DNA from: Bacteroidales bacterium | GTDB taxonomy: Bacteria; Bacteroidota; Bacteroidia; Bacteroidales; JAOZMU01 | NCBI GenBank assembly: GCA_029934165.1 | Contig: JAOZMU010000138.1 | Span: forward strand, 1-8,001 | Direction of reading: 5' to 3' | Length of the DNA stretch: 8,001 bases | Part shown: piece by piece, positions 1-5,806 of the stretch | Layout: every line of letters starts with the position of its first letter | How positions within the stretch are numbered: position 1 is the first letter of the stretch | Position numbers and translations under genes: made by a program | Notes under the pieces: generated by a model | What the model was told of the DNA's origin: nothing | The model's input: only the letters and a program-made list of their open reading frames with translations | Database searches by the model: none

Positions 1-118
1 AGCAACAAGTTCGTTGATTTAGTTAAGTATAAATAATGTGATGTTTTATTTTTTTTCATTCATAATATACAAATTACAGGGTTTCAAATCAAATTACTTT
101 TTTGTCCAAAGTCTAATA

Positions 119-205
119 AGTAATGGAAAATTAATAATTTTGCTTACGCCTGATTTAGTTTTAGTTAGGAATTTTAATGGCTTACTTTATTAAATTCATT
201 TTACT
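119..205 (+). repeat. MITE-like interspersed repeat, copy 1
   Basis: This 87-bp unit starts AGTAATGGAAAATTAATAA and ends AAATTCATTTTACT. It recurs at 2930-3033 in the same orientation and, as its last 42 bp, inverted at 7960-8001. Its two ends are imperfect inverted repeats: AGTAATGGAAAATTAATAA against AGTAAAATGAATTTAATAA when the 3' end is read on the other strand. This copy has one TTAATAA heptamer after the AAAA. No ORF lies inside it and no clear target-site duplication flanks it. Being short, non-coding, intergenic and near-identical between copies fits a non-autonomous mobile element or an extragenic repeat. The mobile-element reading is inference. Confidence 0.85.
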
Positions 206-222
206 AATGTTAATAGGTGCGT

Positions 223-252
223 AAAAACCAAAATCGATTCTGCAAGGATTTT
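223..252 (-). terminator. Weak terminator-like hairpin after the sugar transferase gene
   Basis: On the minus strand, immediately after the TAG stop at 255-253, AAAATC (252-247) can pair with GATTTT (235-230) across an 11-nt loop. GG and a run of five T (227-223) follow. The position suits the end of the minus-strand operon, but the stem is short and AT-rich, so this is a weak prediction. Confidence 0.3.
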
Positions 253-1656
253 CTATTGTCCATCGCCCGAAAGTACTGCGCGAATAGTTTTTATAAGAAT
301 TATTGTATCAAGTTTGAGTGTCCATGTGTCTATATACTTTAAGTCTAGCCTCATCCATTGTTCAAAGCCTATTTTATTGCGTCCAGATACTTGCCAAATG
401 CACGTAATTCCGGGCTTCATGGAAAGTCGGCGGAGCTGCCAACGCTCATATTGTTGTACCTCGGCACGGAGTGCAGGACGAGGACCGACAACGGACATAT
501 CGCCACGTAAGACATTGAAAAACTGCGGCAATTCGTCGATGCTAGTGCGTCTGAGGATTTTGCCGAGATGAGTAAGCCGTGGGTCGTTTTTGATTTTGAA
601 AACAGGACCGCTCATTTCGTTTTTTGTTTTAAGAGCTTCGCGTTGTTTTTCGGCATTGGTTGTCATTGTCCGAAATTTGTAAACGCGAAACTCACGCCCA
701 CGTAAGCCTACACGATTTTGCGAAAAGAAAACATTTCCTTTGGAGTCGAGTTTTATGGCGATTGATACAACAAGAATAAGAGGCGAAGAAACAAGCAAAA
801 CAAAAAACGAAAAAACAAAATCGAAGATATTTTTCATCACCAAAGGCAGGTAATTAGTCGGTGTGTTACTGATGGTTATGAACGGATTTTCGCCAAGATA
901 GTTTAGCTGTCCTCGTCCGAGAATAATGTTTTGCAAATCGGATTGAAGGCTAAATGAAACGCCAATTTGTTGGCATGTGTAAATAAGCGGAATTAGTTCG
1001 TTTTGTTTGAATTCATTTTTGCAAAAGATAACCTCGTCAATTGGCTGTTGGTCAATCAATTCGGCAATGTTTGTCGATTGTGGATAAATTGGACATTTTC
1101 CTCGAAAAAGCTCACAAACAGAATCATCTTCTGAGATAACGCCACTTATGTTATATCCCCATTGTGCGTTATAGTCGAGCTGACGAACGAAAAACTCCGA
1201 AGTTTTGTCGGCAATAAGCAAAATATTTCTTTGGTTGAATCCTCGTAAACGCTTCTTTTTCAGGATAGAATAGAAAACAACTTTGGCTACAAAAAGGAAT
1301 AATAAATCTAAAGCTGCAAACAAGAAAATGATAATTCTACTGATATATTCTAGCTTGAAAACAAAAATAGAAATGAATAAAAGCCCCGAGCCGACAGAAA
1401 TAATGAATATTAAATCCATGAAAATTACAGAATACGCCTTTGTCCGTTGCGGATTTGTTAGGTTGGAAATACGAAGCAAAACATACCAAATCGGAATAAG
1501 TAAAAGTATTAGAATTGTGTTTTGTTGCGTATATGGCAACTGTGTTTCTGTTATACCACTTCGGATAAAATACGCTATCAAATACGCACCAATAGTAAGC
1601 AAAATGTCGATTAAACTTATCAGGTGAATTGTTTGCCTTTCTTTGATGCGGAACAT
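253..1656 (-). CDS. Polyprenyl-phosphate sugar-1-phosphate transferase (WcaJ/WbaP-like), initiates exopolysaccharide synthesis
   Basis: This 467-residue inner-membrane enzyme should transfer a sugar 1-phosphate (hexose likely, exact sugar not readable) from a UDP-sugar to undecaprenyl phosphate, the first step of exopolysaccharide, capsule or O-antigen repeat assembly. The order is typical of the full-length family: four hydrophobic segments (about 11-31, 47-62, 77-100, 106-131), a cytosolic CoA-binding-like domain (about 143-245), one re-entrant/membrane segment (275-302) and the catalytic bacterial-sugar-transferase domain to the end. Catalytic-domain motifs seen are FFSQNRVG (310-317), YKFRTM (326-331), IDELPQFFNVLRGDMS (373-388) with the Asp374-Glu375 catalytic dyad, VVGPRP (389-394) and PGITCIWQVSGRN (415-427). 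The ATG at 1656 suits the length; the upstream strand is A-rich without a Shine-Dalgarno, normal for Bacteroidota. It is last in the minus-strand cluster, 30 bp after the small membrane gene. No glycosyltransferase, Wzx or Wzy gene is in view. Confidence 0.95.
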   Translation of the reverse strand: MFRIKERQTIHLISLIDILLTIGAYLIAYFIRSGITETQLPYTQQNTILILLLIPIWYVLLRISNLTNPQRTKAYSVIFMDLIFIISVGSGLLFISIFVFKLEYISRIIIFLFAALDLLFLFVAKVVFYSILKKKRLRGFNQRNILLIADKTSEFFVRQLDYNAQWGYNISGVISEDDSVCELFRGKCPIYPQSTNIAELIDQQPIDEVIFCKNEFKQNELIPLIYTCQQIGVSFSLQSDLQNIILGRGQLNYLGENPFITISNTPTNYLPLVMKNIFDFVFSFFVLLVSSPLILVVSIAIKLDSKGNVFFSQNRVGLRGREFRVYKFRTMTTNAEKQREALKTKNEMSGPVFKIKNDPRLTHLGKILRRTSIDELPQFFNVLRGDMSVVGPRPALRAEVQQYERWQLRRLSMKPGITCIWQVSGRNKIGFEQWMRLDLKYIDTWTLKLDTIILIKTIRAVLSGDGQ

Positions 1657-1686
1657 TTGATAATTGTTTTTCGGTTTTTTTTTACT

Positions 1687-1971
1687 CTATCCGATGTCAG
1701 ATATTAGCTGAAAAACGAAGAGTAAAATGCCGAAACCAGCAAAACTGAACCGCGCAATTTGCATCCATTGTTTTGTTTGGCGATATTTTTTTTCGGATAT
1801 TTCCATTTCGCTTGCATTTTGGTAGAAAATTGGGTGGTAAGATAACGCCAATGGGCTTGCCAAAATCCAAAGGGTCATGCTTGCGTATTTTCCTGTTTCT
1901 GTATAAAAATATATTCCTAAACTGATTATTATAATAGTTACAATAAAGGCGAATAAAGCTCTGTGTTTCAT
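1687..1971 (-). CDS. Small multi-pass membrane protein of unknown function
   Basis: This 94-residue protein is not recognised. It is strongly hydrophobic, with three probable membrane segments (about 4-23, 29-48 and 73-91) and a charged stretch between the second and third (about 55-70, EISEKKYRQTKQW). No catalytic motif or lipobox is visible. It begins with ATG 11 bp after the stop of the phosphodiesterase gene and ends 30 bp before the sugar transferase start, so all three are probably co-transcribed. The tight packing and the coherent hydrophobic pattern support a real gene. Its function cannot be inferred, and operon membership alone is not evidence for a polysaccharide role. Confidence 0.65.
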   Translation of the reverse strand: MKHRALFAFIVTIIIISLGIYFYTETGKYASMTLWILASPLALSYHPIFYQNASEMEISEKKYRQTKQWMQIARFSFAGFGILLFVFQLISDIG

Positions 1972-1982
1972 TTGTTTATAAT

Positions 1983-2744
1983 TTATAATTCAATTTCTAG
2001 TCCATCGTAAGCAAGGCTGACACCTTTAGGTAGTTTGTTGCAAACCTGTGTGTGAAAGCCCATTTGGTGGCTAATGTGCGTTAGATATGCGTGCTTGGGT
2101 TTTATTTTTTCGATAACCGCAAGTGCATCTTCGAGGTTGAAGTGTGAGTTGTGTTTTTTGTGGCGTAATGCGTTTATAACCAAGACCTTTGTTCCTTTGG
2201 CCTTCTCTAATTCCGAGTCGTCGATGTAGTTTGCGTCTGTTATGTACGTAAAATCACCGATACGAAAGCCGTAGATTGGCAGTTTCAGGTGCATGACACG
2301 GATTGGAGTTACTTGTGTTTTGCCAATTTGGAATGGCGCATTTTCTATCGGGACGAGTTTCATGTCTGGCACGCCTGGATATTTTTCATGTTTGAAAACG
2401 TAGTAATAAACATTGTGCAGGGAATTTAAAACACGGTCTTCACAAAAAATATTTATTGCTGCTTTTTGGTTGTAGTTGAAGGGGCGAATATCGTCTAAGC
2501 CAGCTATGTGGTCGCGATGTTCGTGGGTTAGCAGGATTGCGTCAATGCGGAGTACTTTGTGACGGAGCATTTGCTCTCGAAAGTCGGGGCCAGCGTCTAT
2601 TAAGATGTTTTTTGCATCGGTTTCAATCAGGACGGAAGCTCGTAAGCGTTTGTCGAGCGGGTTTTCGGATTGGCAAATTTCGCATTGACATGCAATTATT
2701 GGTACGCCTTGCGATGTTCCAGTGCCAAGAAATGTAATTTTCAT
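1983..2744 (-). CDS. PhnP-like metallo-beta-lactamase-fold phosphodiesterase/hydrolase
   Basis: This 253-residue cytoplasmic metallo-hydrolase most resembles the PhnP/RNase Z-related branch of the MBL fold. The metal motif is HEHRDH (74-79), with further likely ligands His152, Asp170 (in ITDANYID) and His223 (in THISH). The N terminus MKITFLGTGTSQGVP is the family's first strand and glycine-rich turn. Cys19-x-Cys21-x2-Cys24 follows, matching the structural zinc site known from PhnP. PhnP itself opens a cyclic ribose phosphate in phosphonate breakdown, but no phn genes are visible, so the substrate here is unknown; a general cyclic phosphodiesterase role is inference. The frame stays open upstream to an ATG at 2795, which would add 17 residues (MLFIYAIYVC...) that do not fit the fold. 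The ATG at 2744 puts the conserved MKITFLGTG at the terminus and is preferred. First gene of the minus-strand cluster. Confidence 0.93.
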   Translation of the reverse strand: MKITFLGTGTSQGVPIIACQCEICQSENPLDKRLRASVLIETDAKNILIDAGPDFREQMLRHKVLRIDAILLTHEHRDHIAGLDDIRPFNYNQKAAINIFCEDRVLNSLHNVYYYVFKHEKYPGVPDMKLVPIENAPFQIGKTQVTPIRVMHLKLPIYGFRIGDFTYITDANYIDDSELEKAKGTKVLVINALRHKKHNSHFNLEDALAVIEKIKPKHAYLTHISHQMGFHTQVCNKLPKGVSLAYDGLEIEL

Positions 2745-2929
2745 GTTTTTTGATTTAATATTGATACATACGTATATTGCATAAATAAATAGCAAATAAA
2801 CGCATTTGTTTTTTGATAGTCAGCTAATTATAGGGCTGCTTGATAGTATGTTCAGCTCATAATAATTTAGTATCAACATCTTCATAGTTTGCTTGTAAAA
2901 AATTTTTATAACACCAAGGAAAATCGCTT

Positions 2930-3033
2930 AGTAATGGAAAATTAATAATTAATAATTAATAATAATTTTGCTTACGCCTGATTTAGTTTTAGTTAGGAAT
3001 TTTAAGGGCTTACTTTATTAAATTCATTTTACT
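2930..3033 (+). repeat. MITE-like interspersed repeat, copy 2
   Basis: This copy has the same orientation as copy 1 (119-205). It differs by one substitution in the 3' part (AAGGGC instead of AATGGC) and by 17 extra bases in the AT-rich heptamer tract. Here TTAATAA occurs three times (2942-2962) followed by TAA, against once in copy 1. Apart from that substitution the 3' core from TTTTGCTTACGCC to TTTTACT is identical. No ORF lies inside it. It sits about 185 bp upstream of the minus-strand phosphodiesterase start. Confidence 0.87.
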
Positions 3034-3041
3034 TAATTCAA

Positions 3042-3091
3042 CACCATAAAGGCATGTTTCATAAAGTGCAAATGAAACATGTCACCATAAA
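3042..3091. repeat. Hairpin bracketed by 9-bp direct repeats
   Basis: CATGTTTCAT (3053-3062) and ATGAAACATG (3072-3081) form a perfect 10-bp inverted repeat around a 9-nt spacer, extendable by one G-T and one G-C pair at the base. CACCATAAA lies immediately on both sides (3042-3050 and 3083-3091). It begins nine bases after the end of repeat copy 2. It could be an operator, a structured RNA element or a remnant of insertion; the sequence does not decide. Confidence 0.6.
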
Positions 3092-3320
3092 ATTAGTTAT
3101 TTCAACCAACATCGCCAAACGTAAATAGAAAAACATCGTACTATTTTGTGTGTTGGTTTTTGTGGGTGTGTCAAAGCATTTGAAATAATTATGTGCTTAT
3201 TCAAAAGTTATTTCGCGAATATTAGTGTAAGTGCCATGCACTTTTAATCTTGAGACAACGATTTATTATTTGACTGAAAATCAGCAAAAAATTGGATAGG
3301 TTAATTTAATCTTCGTTCTA

Positions 3321-3358
3321 AGTAATGGAAAATTATTAATTATTAATTTTCCATTACT
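3321..3358. repeat. Palindrome formed by two inverted copies of the interspersed-repeat 5' end
   Basis: A perfect 15-bp arm AGTAATGGAAAATTA (3321-3335) pairs with TAATTTTCCATTACT (3344-3358). Read on the minus strand, the first 28 bases are identical to the start of repeat copy 2, including two TTAATAA heptamers. It therefore looks like a derivative of the same repeat family that kept only the 5' end, twice, in opposite orientation. It would also form a stable hairpin in RNA or single-stranded DNA. Confidence 0.75.
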
Positions 3359-3619
3359 AAGAAAATTATAAACAGACAAATTGCGTTGTAAATTTTAGGT
3401 TCTATTTCTTTTAAAACGCTTATAAGCTATCGTAATTAAATTTTTAGGATTTGTTCATAAAAAAATATTAAATATAAATTTTTTTATTTCGACTTTATTC
3501 ATTTTCCAATCAAAAGGTTTTTGCAGGTATATAGTGTAATTTGCTGGAAATTGTATCTGTTTCATATTCAGGTTAATAACAACTCAAAAATGCCGATTAT
3601 TTTTGTATGTCTATTTATA

Positions 3620-3639
3620 AGGTCTAAGACCTATTTTTT
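3620..3639 (+). terminator. Terminator-like hairpin without an upstream gene
   Basis: AGGTCT (3620-3625) and AGACCT (3627-3632) are inverted and followed by A and six T (3634-3639). A realistic fold is a short stem with a five-base loop plus a U tract. No coding gene precedes it on the plus strand within this window, so it could end an unrecognised short transcript, act as a leader attenuator, or be fortuitous in AT-rich DNA. Confidence 0.3.
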
Positions 3640-3740
3640 ATGAAACGTTTAAGCTGTGAATTAACAACTTATGTTAATAAAAAGCGTAAGAACTTTTGTA
3701 AGAGTACTTATAAACGATATCAAGCCGTTTTTGTGATTTC

Positions 3741-3772
3741 TTTGGTAGTGAAAACAGATTTTTATAACTTGC
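3741..3772 (+). promoter_or_regulatory. Candidate Bacteroidota-type promoter for the T9SS cargo gene
   Basis: TTTG at 3741-3744 is followed, after 20 bp, by TAACTTGC (3765-3772). The Bacteroidota sigma-ABfr consensus is TTTG, 19-21 bp, then TAnnTTTG. The -33 element and spacing fit, while the -7 element matches only in TA and TT. It would place the start about 20-30 bases before the ATG at 3803. Tentative. Confidence 0.33.
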
Positions 3773-3802
3773 CAATTACAAAAACGATAACTTATATATT
3801 GT

Positions 3803-4309
3803 ATGCGAAAATTACTATTTGTTATACTTACATTACTGTCTATCAGTTGTTACGGGCAATATCTTTCGCCTGTAGTTGTCGCCAGTGCCGGAAAAACAAC
3901 AACGAGCGGAACTGTGTCGATGGCGTTTACAATTGGGCAAGTTGCCGTTGTTCCGTTTGAGTCATCGGTGGCATCTACGCCGGGTTTTCATCAGCCACTT
4001 CCAGAGATTTTTGTGTCCACATTTTCGTTGTCAGACAAGATTGTTATAAGTGCTTTTCCAAACCCCACAAAGGAATCATTAAGTATTGTTATTCAGGCAA
4101 TTACGGAGGATAATAATTACAGTTTGTCAGCATTTAATATTGCAGGACAGCAGTTCTATCTGCCTCATGAGATTACTAAACAATCGGATAATTATATTTG
4201 TATTCAAGTAAACGTCAAGCAATTACAGGCAGGTTTATATCTTTTTCGTGTCCTGTCCGAGAAACACCCGCACGGATTAAAAAATTTGCGTGTTGTTGTC
4301 ATTAAGTAA
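3803..4309 (+). CDS. Small secreted protein with type IX secretion C-terminal sorting domain
   Basis: This 168-residue exported protein starts with a Sec signal peptide (MRKLLFVILTLLSISCYGQ, cleavage likely near 18-19; the Cys at 16 is not in a good lipobox). Residues 20-66 (SPVVVASAG...SMAFTIGQ...STPGFHQP) match a short beta-rich module often seen in Bacteroidota secreted proteins, usually as 'aGG...swTiGE...ltqGFqQP'. The rest is a type A T9SS sorting domain (about 80-168), with the hallmarks ISAFPNPTKESL (83-94), YSLSAFNIAGQQ (106-117), LQAGLYLFRV (141-150) and a basic, hydrophobic end LKNLRVVVIK. The domain directs passage across the outer membrane, then removal or anchoring. Little functional cargo remains beyond the ~50-residue module, so the role is unknown. 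The ATG at 3803 begins a textbook signal peptide. The next gene starts 124 bp downstream on the same strand. Confidence 0.93.
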   Translation: MRKLLFVILTLLSISCYGQYLSPVVVASAGKTTTSGTVSMAFTIGQVAVVPFESSVASTPGFHQPLPEIFVSTFSLSDKIVISAFPNPTKESLSIVIQAITEDNNYSLSAFNIAGQQFYLPHEITKQSDNYICIQVNVKQLQAGLYLFRVLSEKHPHGLKNLRVVVIK

Positions 4310-4433
4310 GTGCGTAAAAACAACCAATATTTTTTGCTATTAGCTTAAATATCAGCATAATAAATTTCTTAATAAATTGCTCTATGTGCTTAATTGAAAA
4401 ACCATAAATTTAGTGATATTAAAATAAAAAAAT

Positions 4434-5741
4434 ATGCGTAAAATATTGTTTATTATTATTGGCATAGTCGTGATGTTTTCTGAGGTAAATGCCCAAAGTG
4501 TGCCTAATGGGATTAGTTATCAGGCAGTTGCGCGAAACGATGACGGACTCCCTGTTGCGAACCAAGATGTAGTTGTTGAGTTTACAATTTTTCAGGGCGA
4601 ACCATCTAATAATCAGATAGCTTGGCAAGAAACTCACCAGACAGAAACAGATGTTTATGGGCTTTTCAGTCTCATTGTCGGCGAAGGAGCGCCAACTTTT
4701 GCCAATCCGCTTTACGAGACTTTTGCGGCAATTCATTGGGAGACAAATTTGTTTTACCTAAAAGTACGAGCAGATTTTGGTTCGTCCGGACAAATAAACG
4801 GATTAGTTGATATGGGAACTACTAAGATATTATCTGTTCCTTATGCCGTAATTTCCGACAGTACGCTGCACAACCCGCCAATTATTTCGATTAATGAAAT
4901 TCAAGATGTAGAGGTTGGAAGTCCCGAAAATGGAGATGTTCTTTCGTGGAATGGTAACAATTGGATACCACAAAATCAGTTTGTTAACAGAGATGGCTCT
5001 ACCGATTTAACAGGCTCATGGATAATTGACCAGCACAGTATTTACTTGACTAACGGAATGTTAGATGCACGAAAAGTCAAAGCATACGAGTTTACTCTTT
5101 TCAATACGGTAAATCAAATTTCTGTCGATTTTTGGCTTGGCGGAATTGTTTCGGGTCATACTCGTCTTCCTACGCAGCTCGCCGTAAAAACCTATGTAGA
5201 TCACATTGCAGATAGTACAGGAAAGGCTCATGCCTATTGGACTAAGACTGGCAATAATGTCTTTGTTACAGATGAAAATGTAGGTATTGGCACTAGCGCA
5301 CTAAGCTCTTATCGCCTTGATGTGAACGGAACATTACGCACAACAGATGGCGTTGTTTACTCATCGGATAAGCGATATAAAACGAATATTTTACCAATGC
5401 AAGGTGTACTCGCCAAACTTTCGGGAATAAACGGCGTTTACTACAATTGGAAAAAGGCTTATTCTGCAAATACAGAAAAAAATCAAATCGGAGTTTTGGC
5501 ACAGGAAATAGAATCTGAATTTCCGGAATTAGTTGTCGCGGACGAAAACGGGTATAAATCTGTTGATTATGCGCGTTTATCGGCTGTGCTTTTGCAAGCT
5601 GTCAAAGAACAAAATCAAATCATTGAGCGTCTTGAGGAAAATGCGGACAAAAAAGATGCTGAAATAGAACAGCTCAAAGAGCAGTATAAGTTGCTCACAA
5701 AACGGCTTGATATGATTGAAAAACTTCTCCGTAAACAATAA
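4434..5741 (+). CDS. Secreted protein with C-terminal S74 self-cleaving intramolecular chaperone domain
   Basis: This 435-residue exported protein has a signal peptide MRKILFIIIGIVVMFSEVNA, cut probably after Ala20. Residues 23-140 are a beta-rich N-terminal module (PNGISYQAVARNDDG...VANQDVVVEFTIFQG) common in Bacteroidota surface proteins. The middle (about 150-300) holds tail-fibre-like phrases: LPTQLAVKTYVDHIADS (245-261) and NVGIGTS...YRLDVNGTLRT (282-303). The C terminus is a peptidase S74/endosialidase-type chaperone: SDKRYKTNI (311-319), GVYYNWKK (334-341), IGVLAQEIESEFPELV (352-367), YKSVDYARLSAVLLQAVKEQ (374-393), then a coiled coil to 435. In the phage family the Ser-Asp bond is self-cleaved with help from a Lys five residues on. 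Ser311, Asp312 and Lys316 fit exactly, so release of a 124-residue chaperone after trimerisation is predicted. No T9SS sorting domain is seen at its C terminus. Confidence 0.94.
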   Translation: MRKILFIIIGIVVMFSEVNAQSVPNGISYQAVARNDDGLPVANQDVVVEFTIFQGEPSNNQIAWQETHQTETDVYGLFSLIVGEGAPTFANPLYETFAAIHWETNLFYLKVRADFGSSGQINGLVDMGTTKILSVPYAVISDSTLHNPPIISINEIQDVEVGSPENGDVLSWNGNNWIPQNQFVNRDGSTDLTGSWIIDQHSIYLTNGMLDARKVKAYEFTLFNTVNQISVDFWLGGIVSGHTRLPTQLAVKTYVDHIADSTGKAHAYWTKTGNNVFVTDENVGIGTSALSSYRLDVNGTLRTTDGVVYSSDKRYKTNILPMQGVLAKLSGINGVYYNWKKAYSANTEKNQIGVLAQEIESEFPELVVADENGYKSVDYARLSAVLLQAVKEQNQIIERLEENADKKDAEIEQLKEQYKLLTKRLDMIEKLLRKQ

Positions 5742-5783
5742 ATTTTAATAGGTTAATTATTTAATAATCAACAGAATAAGATA

Positions 5784-5800
5784 AATTGTAATACACAATT
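5784..5800. promoter_or_regulatory. Hyphenated palindrome just before the first flippase-like gene
   Basis: AATTGT (5784-5789) and ACAATT (5795-5800) are perfect inverted half-sites with a 5-bp spacer, ending six bases before the ATG at 5807. The shape suits a small dimeric-regulator operator or an RNA stem over the ribosome site. In DNA this AT-rich it may be chance. Confidence 0.25.
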
Positions 5801-5806
5801 ATAAGC

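Larger units (their letters stand above)
2745..3802. other. Non-coding divergent intergenic region (~1.06 kb)
   Basis: No convincing gene is seen between the divergent phosphodiesterase and T9SS-cargo genes. A reading frame at 3640-3960 overlaps the real cargo gene and looks unlike a protein. The region is very AT-rich. It holds copy 2 of the interspersed repeat, a hairpin bracketed by direct repeats (3042-3091), a small hairpin AAGTGC-CAT-GCACTT (3229-3243), a palindrome made of repeat ends (3321-3358), a terminator-like hairpin (3620-3639) and a candidate promoter (3741-3772). An 8-bp direct repeat TTGATAGT lies at 2813-2820 and 2840-2847, each followed by CAGCT. No tRNA or riboswitch was recognised. 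Confidence 0.75.

Noticed and set aside
217..228. GTGCGTAAAAAC shared with 4310-4321
   Set aside because: A 12-bp match is expected about by chance in 8 kb, the flanks do not match, and the two sites have different contexts.
1283..1627. Plus-strand 114-codon reading frame opposite the sugar transferase N-terminal half
   Set aside because: It is an antisense shadow of the hydrophobic region of a clearly recognised enzyme.
2745..2795. Upstream ATG at 2795 for the phosphodiesterase
   Set aside because: The extra 17 residues precede the conserved MKITFLGTG strand and do not resemble a helix or signal needed by this cytoplasmic family; the ATG at 2744 fits better.
2793..2800. Minus-strand TTTATTTG as a -7 promoter element for the phosphodiesterase operon
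   Set aside because: It lacks the A at position 2 and no TTTG lies at the proper distance upstream.
3640..3960. Plus-strand reading frame of 106 codons before and across the T9SS cargo gene
   Set aside because: It overlaps the cargo gene in another frame, its product is Cys/Tyr/Lys-rich without domain character, and the cargo gene has a textbook signal peptide and sorting domain.
4327..4352. Hairpin ATATTT...GCTA/TAGC...AAATAT after the cargo gene as a terminator
   Set aside because: The stem is broken by an unequal internal loop, is AT-rich and lacks a downstream T tract.
4333..4368. TTTG (4333) plus TAAATTTC (4361) as a promoter for the S74 gene
   Set aside because: The spacing is 24 bp, outside the 19-21 bp of the Bacteroidota consensus; no better match was found before 4434.
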